This document shows, one piece after another, positions 63,996 to 64,000 of a stretch of 64,000 nt of DNA. Within the stretch, counting starts at the first letter, position 1. Every line of letters starts with the position of its first letter. Origin of the DNA: Bradyrhizobium sp. SK17 (lineage in GTDB: Bacteria > Pseudomonadota > Alphaproteobacteria > Rhizobiales > Xanthobacteraceae); the NCBI RefSeq assembly GCF_002831585.1, contig NZ_CP025113.1:5223001-5287000 (forward strand), given 5' to 3'. The notes beneath the pieces were generated by a model. It had not been told where the DNA came from. It ran no database searches and saw only the letters and a list, made by a program, of their open reading frames with translations. A program made the position numbers and the translations under genes.

Positions 63996-64000
63996 ACCGG

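Overview
The window looks like chromosome of a slow-growing rhizobium, most likely Bradyrhizobium or a close Nitrobacteraceae relative. Coding DNA is strongly GC-rich. The gene order coaD, cyclophilins, queA, tgt and the recG / sdhE-mfd arrangement are alphaproteobacterial. There is a cyclic beta-(1,3)(1,6)-glucan (ndvB/ndvC-type) locus, many tiny Bradyrhizobium-style secreted or membrane proteins (for example DUF3551), and several families of palindromic intergenic repeats.

Layout. 1-6.4 kb: 5' part of a Kup potassium transporter, a small secreted protein, coaD, two cyclophilins flanking a TolA/TonB C-terminal-like protein, queA, and asd. asd is preceded by a candidate attenuator: a sigma70-type promoter, a short Thr/Lys-rich leader ORF and an intrinsic terminator. 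6.4-13.9 kb: PepSY protein, TetR regulator, patatin-like lipoprotein (two near-identical candidate operators flank this group), tgt, cysK, an orphan BrnA-like protein, an EamA exporter and a RidA-family protein. 14-22.4 kb: secreted and membrane proteins, a formyltransferase, a CNNM/HlyC-type transporter, 3-hydroxybutyryl-CoA dehydrogenase and a run of very small proteins.

22.5-25.7 kb is the most unusual part: fourteen tRNA genes on one strand, mostly 3-40 nt apart (Leu-Leu-Val-Ile-Leu-Asp, then an HNH endonuclease gene, then Tyr-Gly-Phe-Glu-Arg-Glu-His-Trp), followed without a visible terminator by a tRNase Z (rnz) gene and then a strong terminator. Several of these tRNAs depart from consensus, with no U8 in five and an irregular D-arm in Tyr. 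An A/T-richer patch with two unknown genes follows, ending at an ordinary tRNA-Lys gene.

27.6-33.6 kb: cyclic beta-glucan locus (ndvB-like glycosyltransferase with a one-base frameshift, a secreted Pro/Ala-rich protein, ndvC-like protein, small membrane protein). 33.7-36.6 kb: SPOR-domain protein and glmU. 36.6-47.3 kb: accessory metabolism and signalling: acetate-type symporter with its DUF485 partner, LysR regulator, nitrilase, cyclase with a WGR-like N-terminus, oleate hydratase, GAF-GGDEF protein and a KdgT-type permease. 47.5-58 kb: glmS (also with a one-base frameshift), DUF502 protein, rhodanese, FAD monooxygenase, recG, sdhE, mfd. 58-64 kb: an unknown secreted protein, a degenerate GGDEF protein, a degenerate adenylate-forming enzyme and an oligopeptide-type ABC substrate-binding protein.

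Both frameshifts are single missing bases at short G or C runs in otherwise intact genes, and glmS is rarely dispensable, so assembly error is more likely than gene decay. No CRISPR array, rRNA, transposase or integrase gene was recognised.
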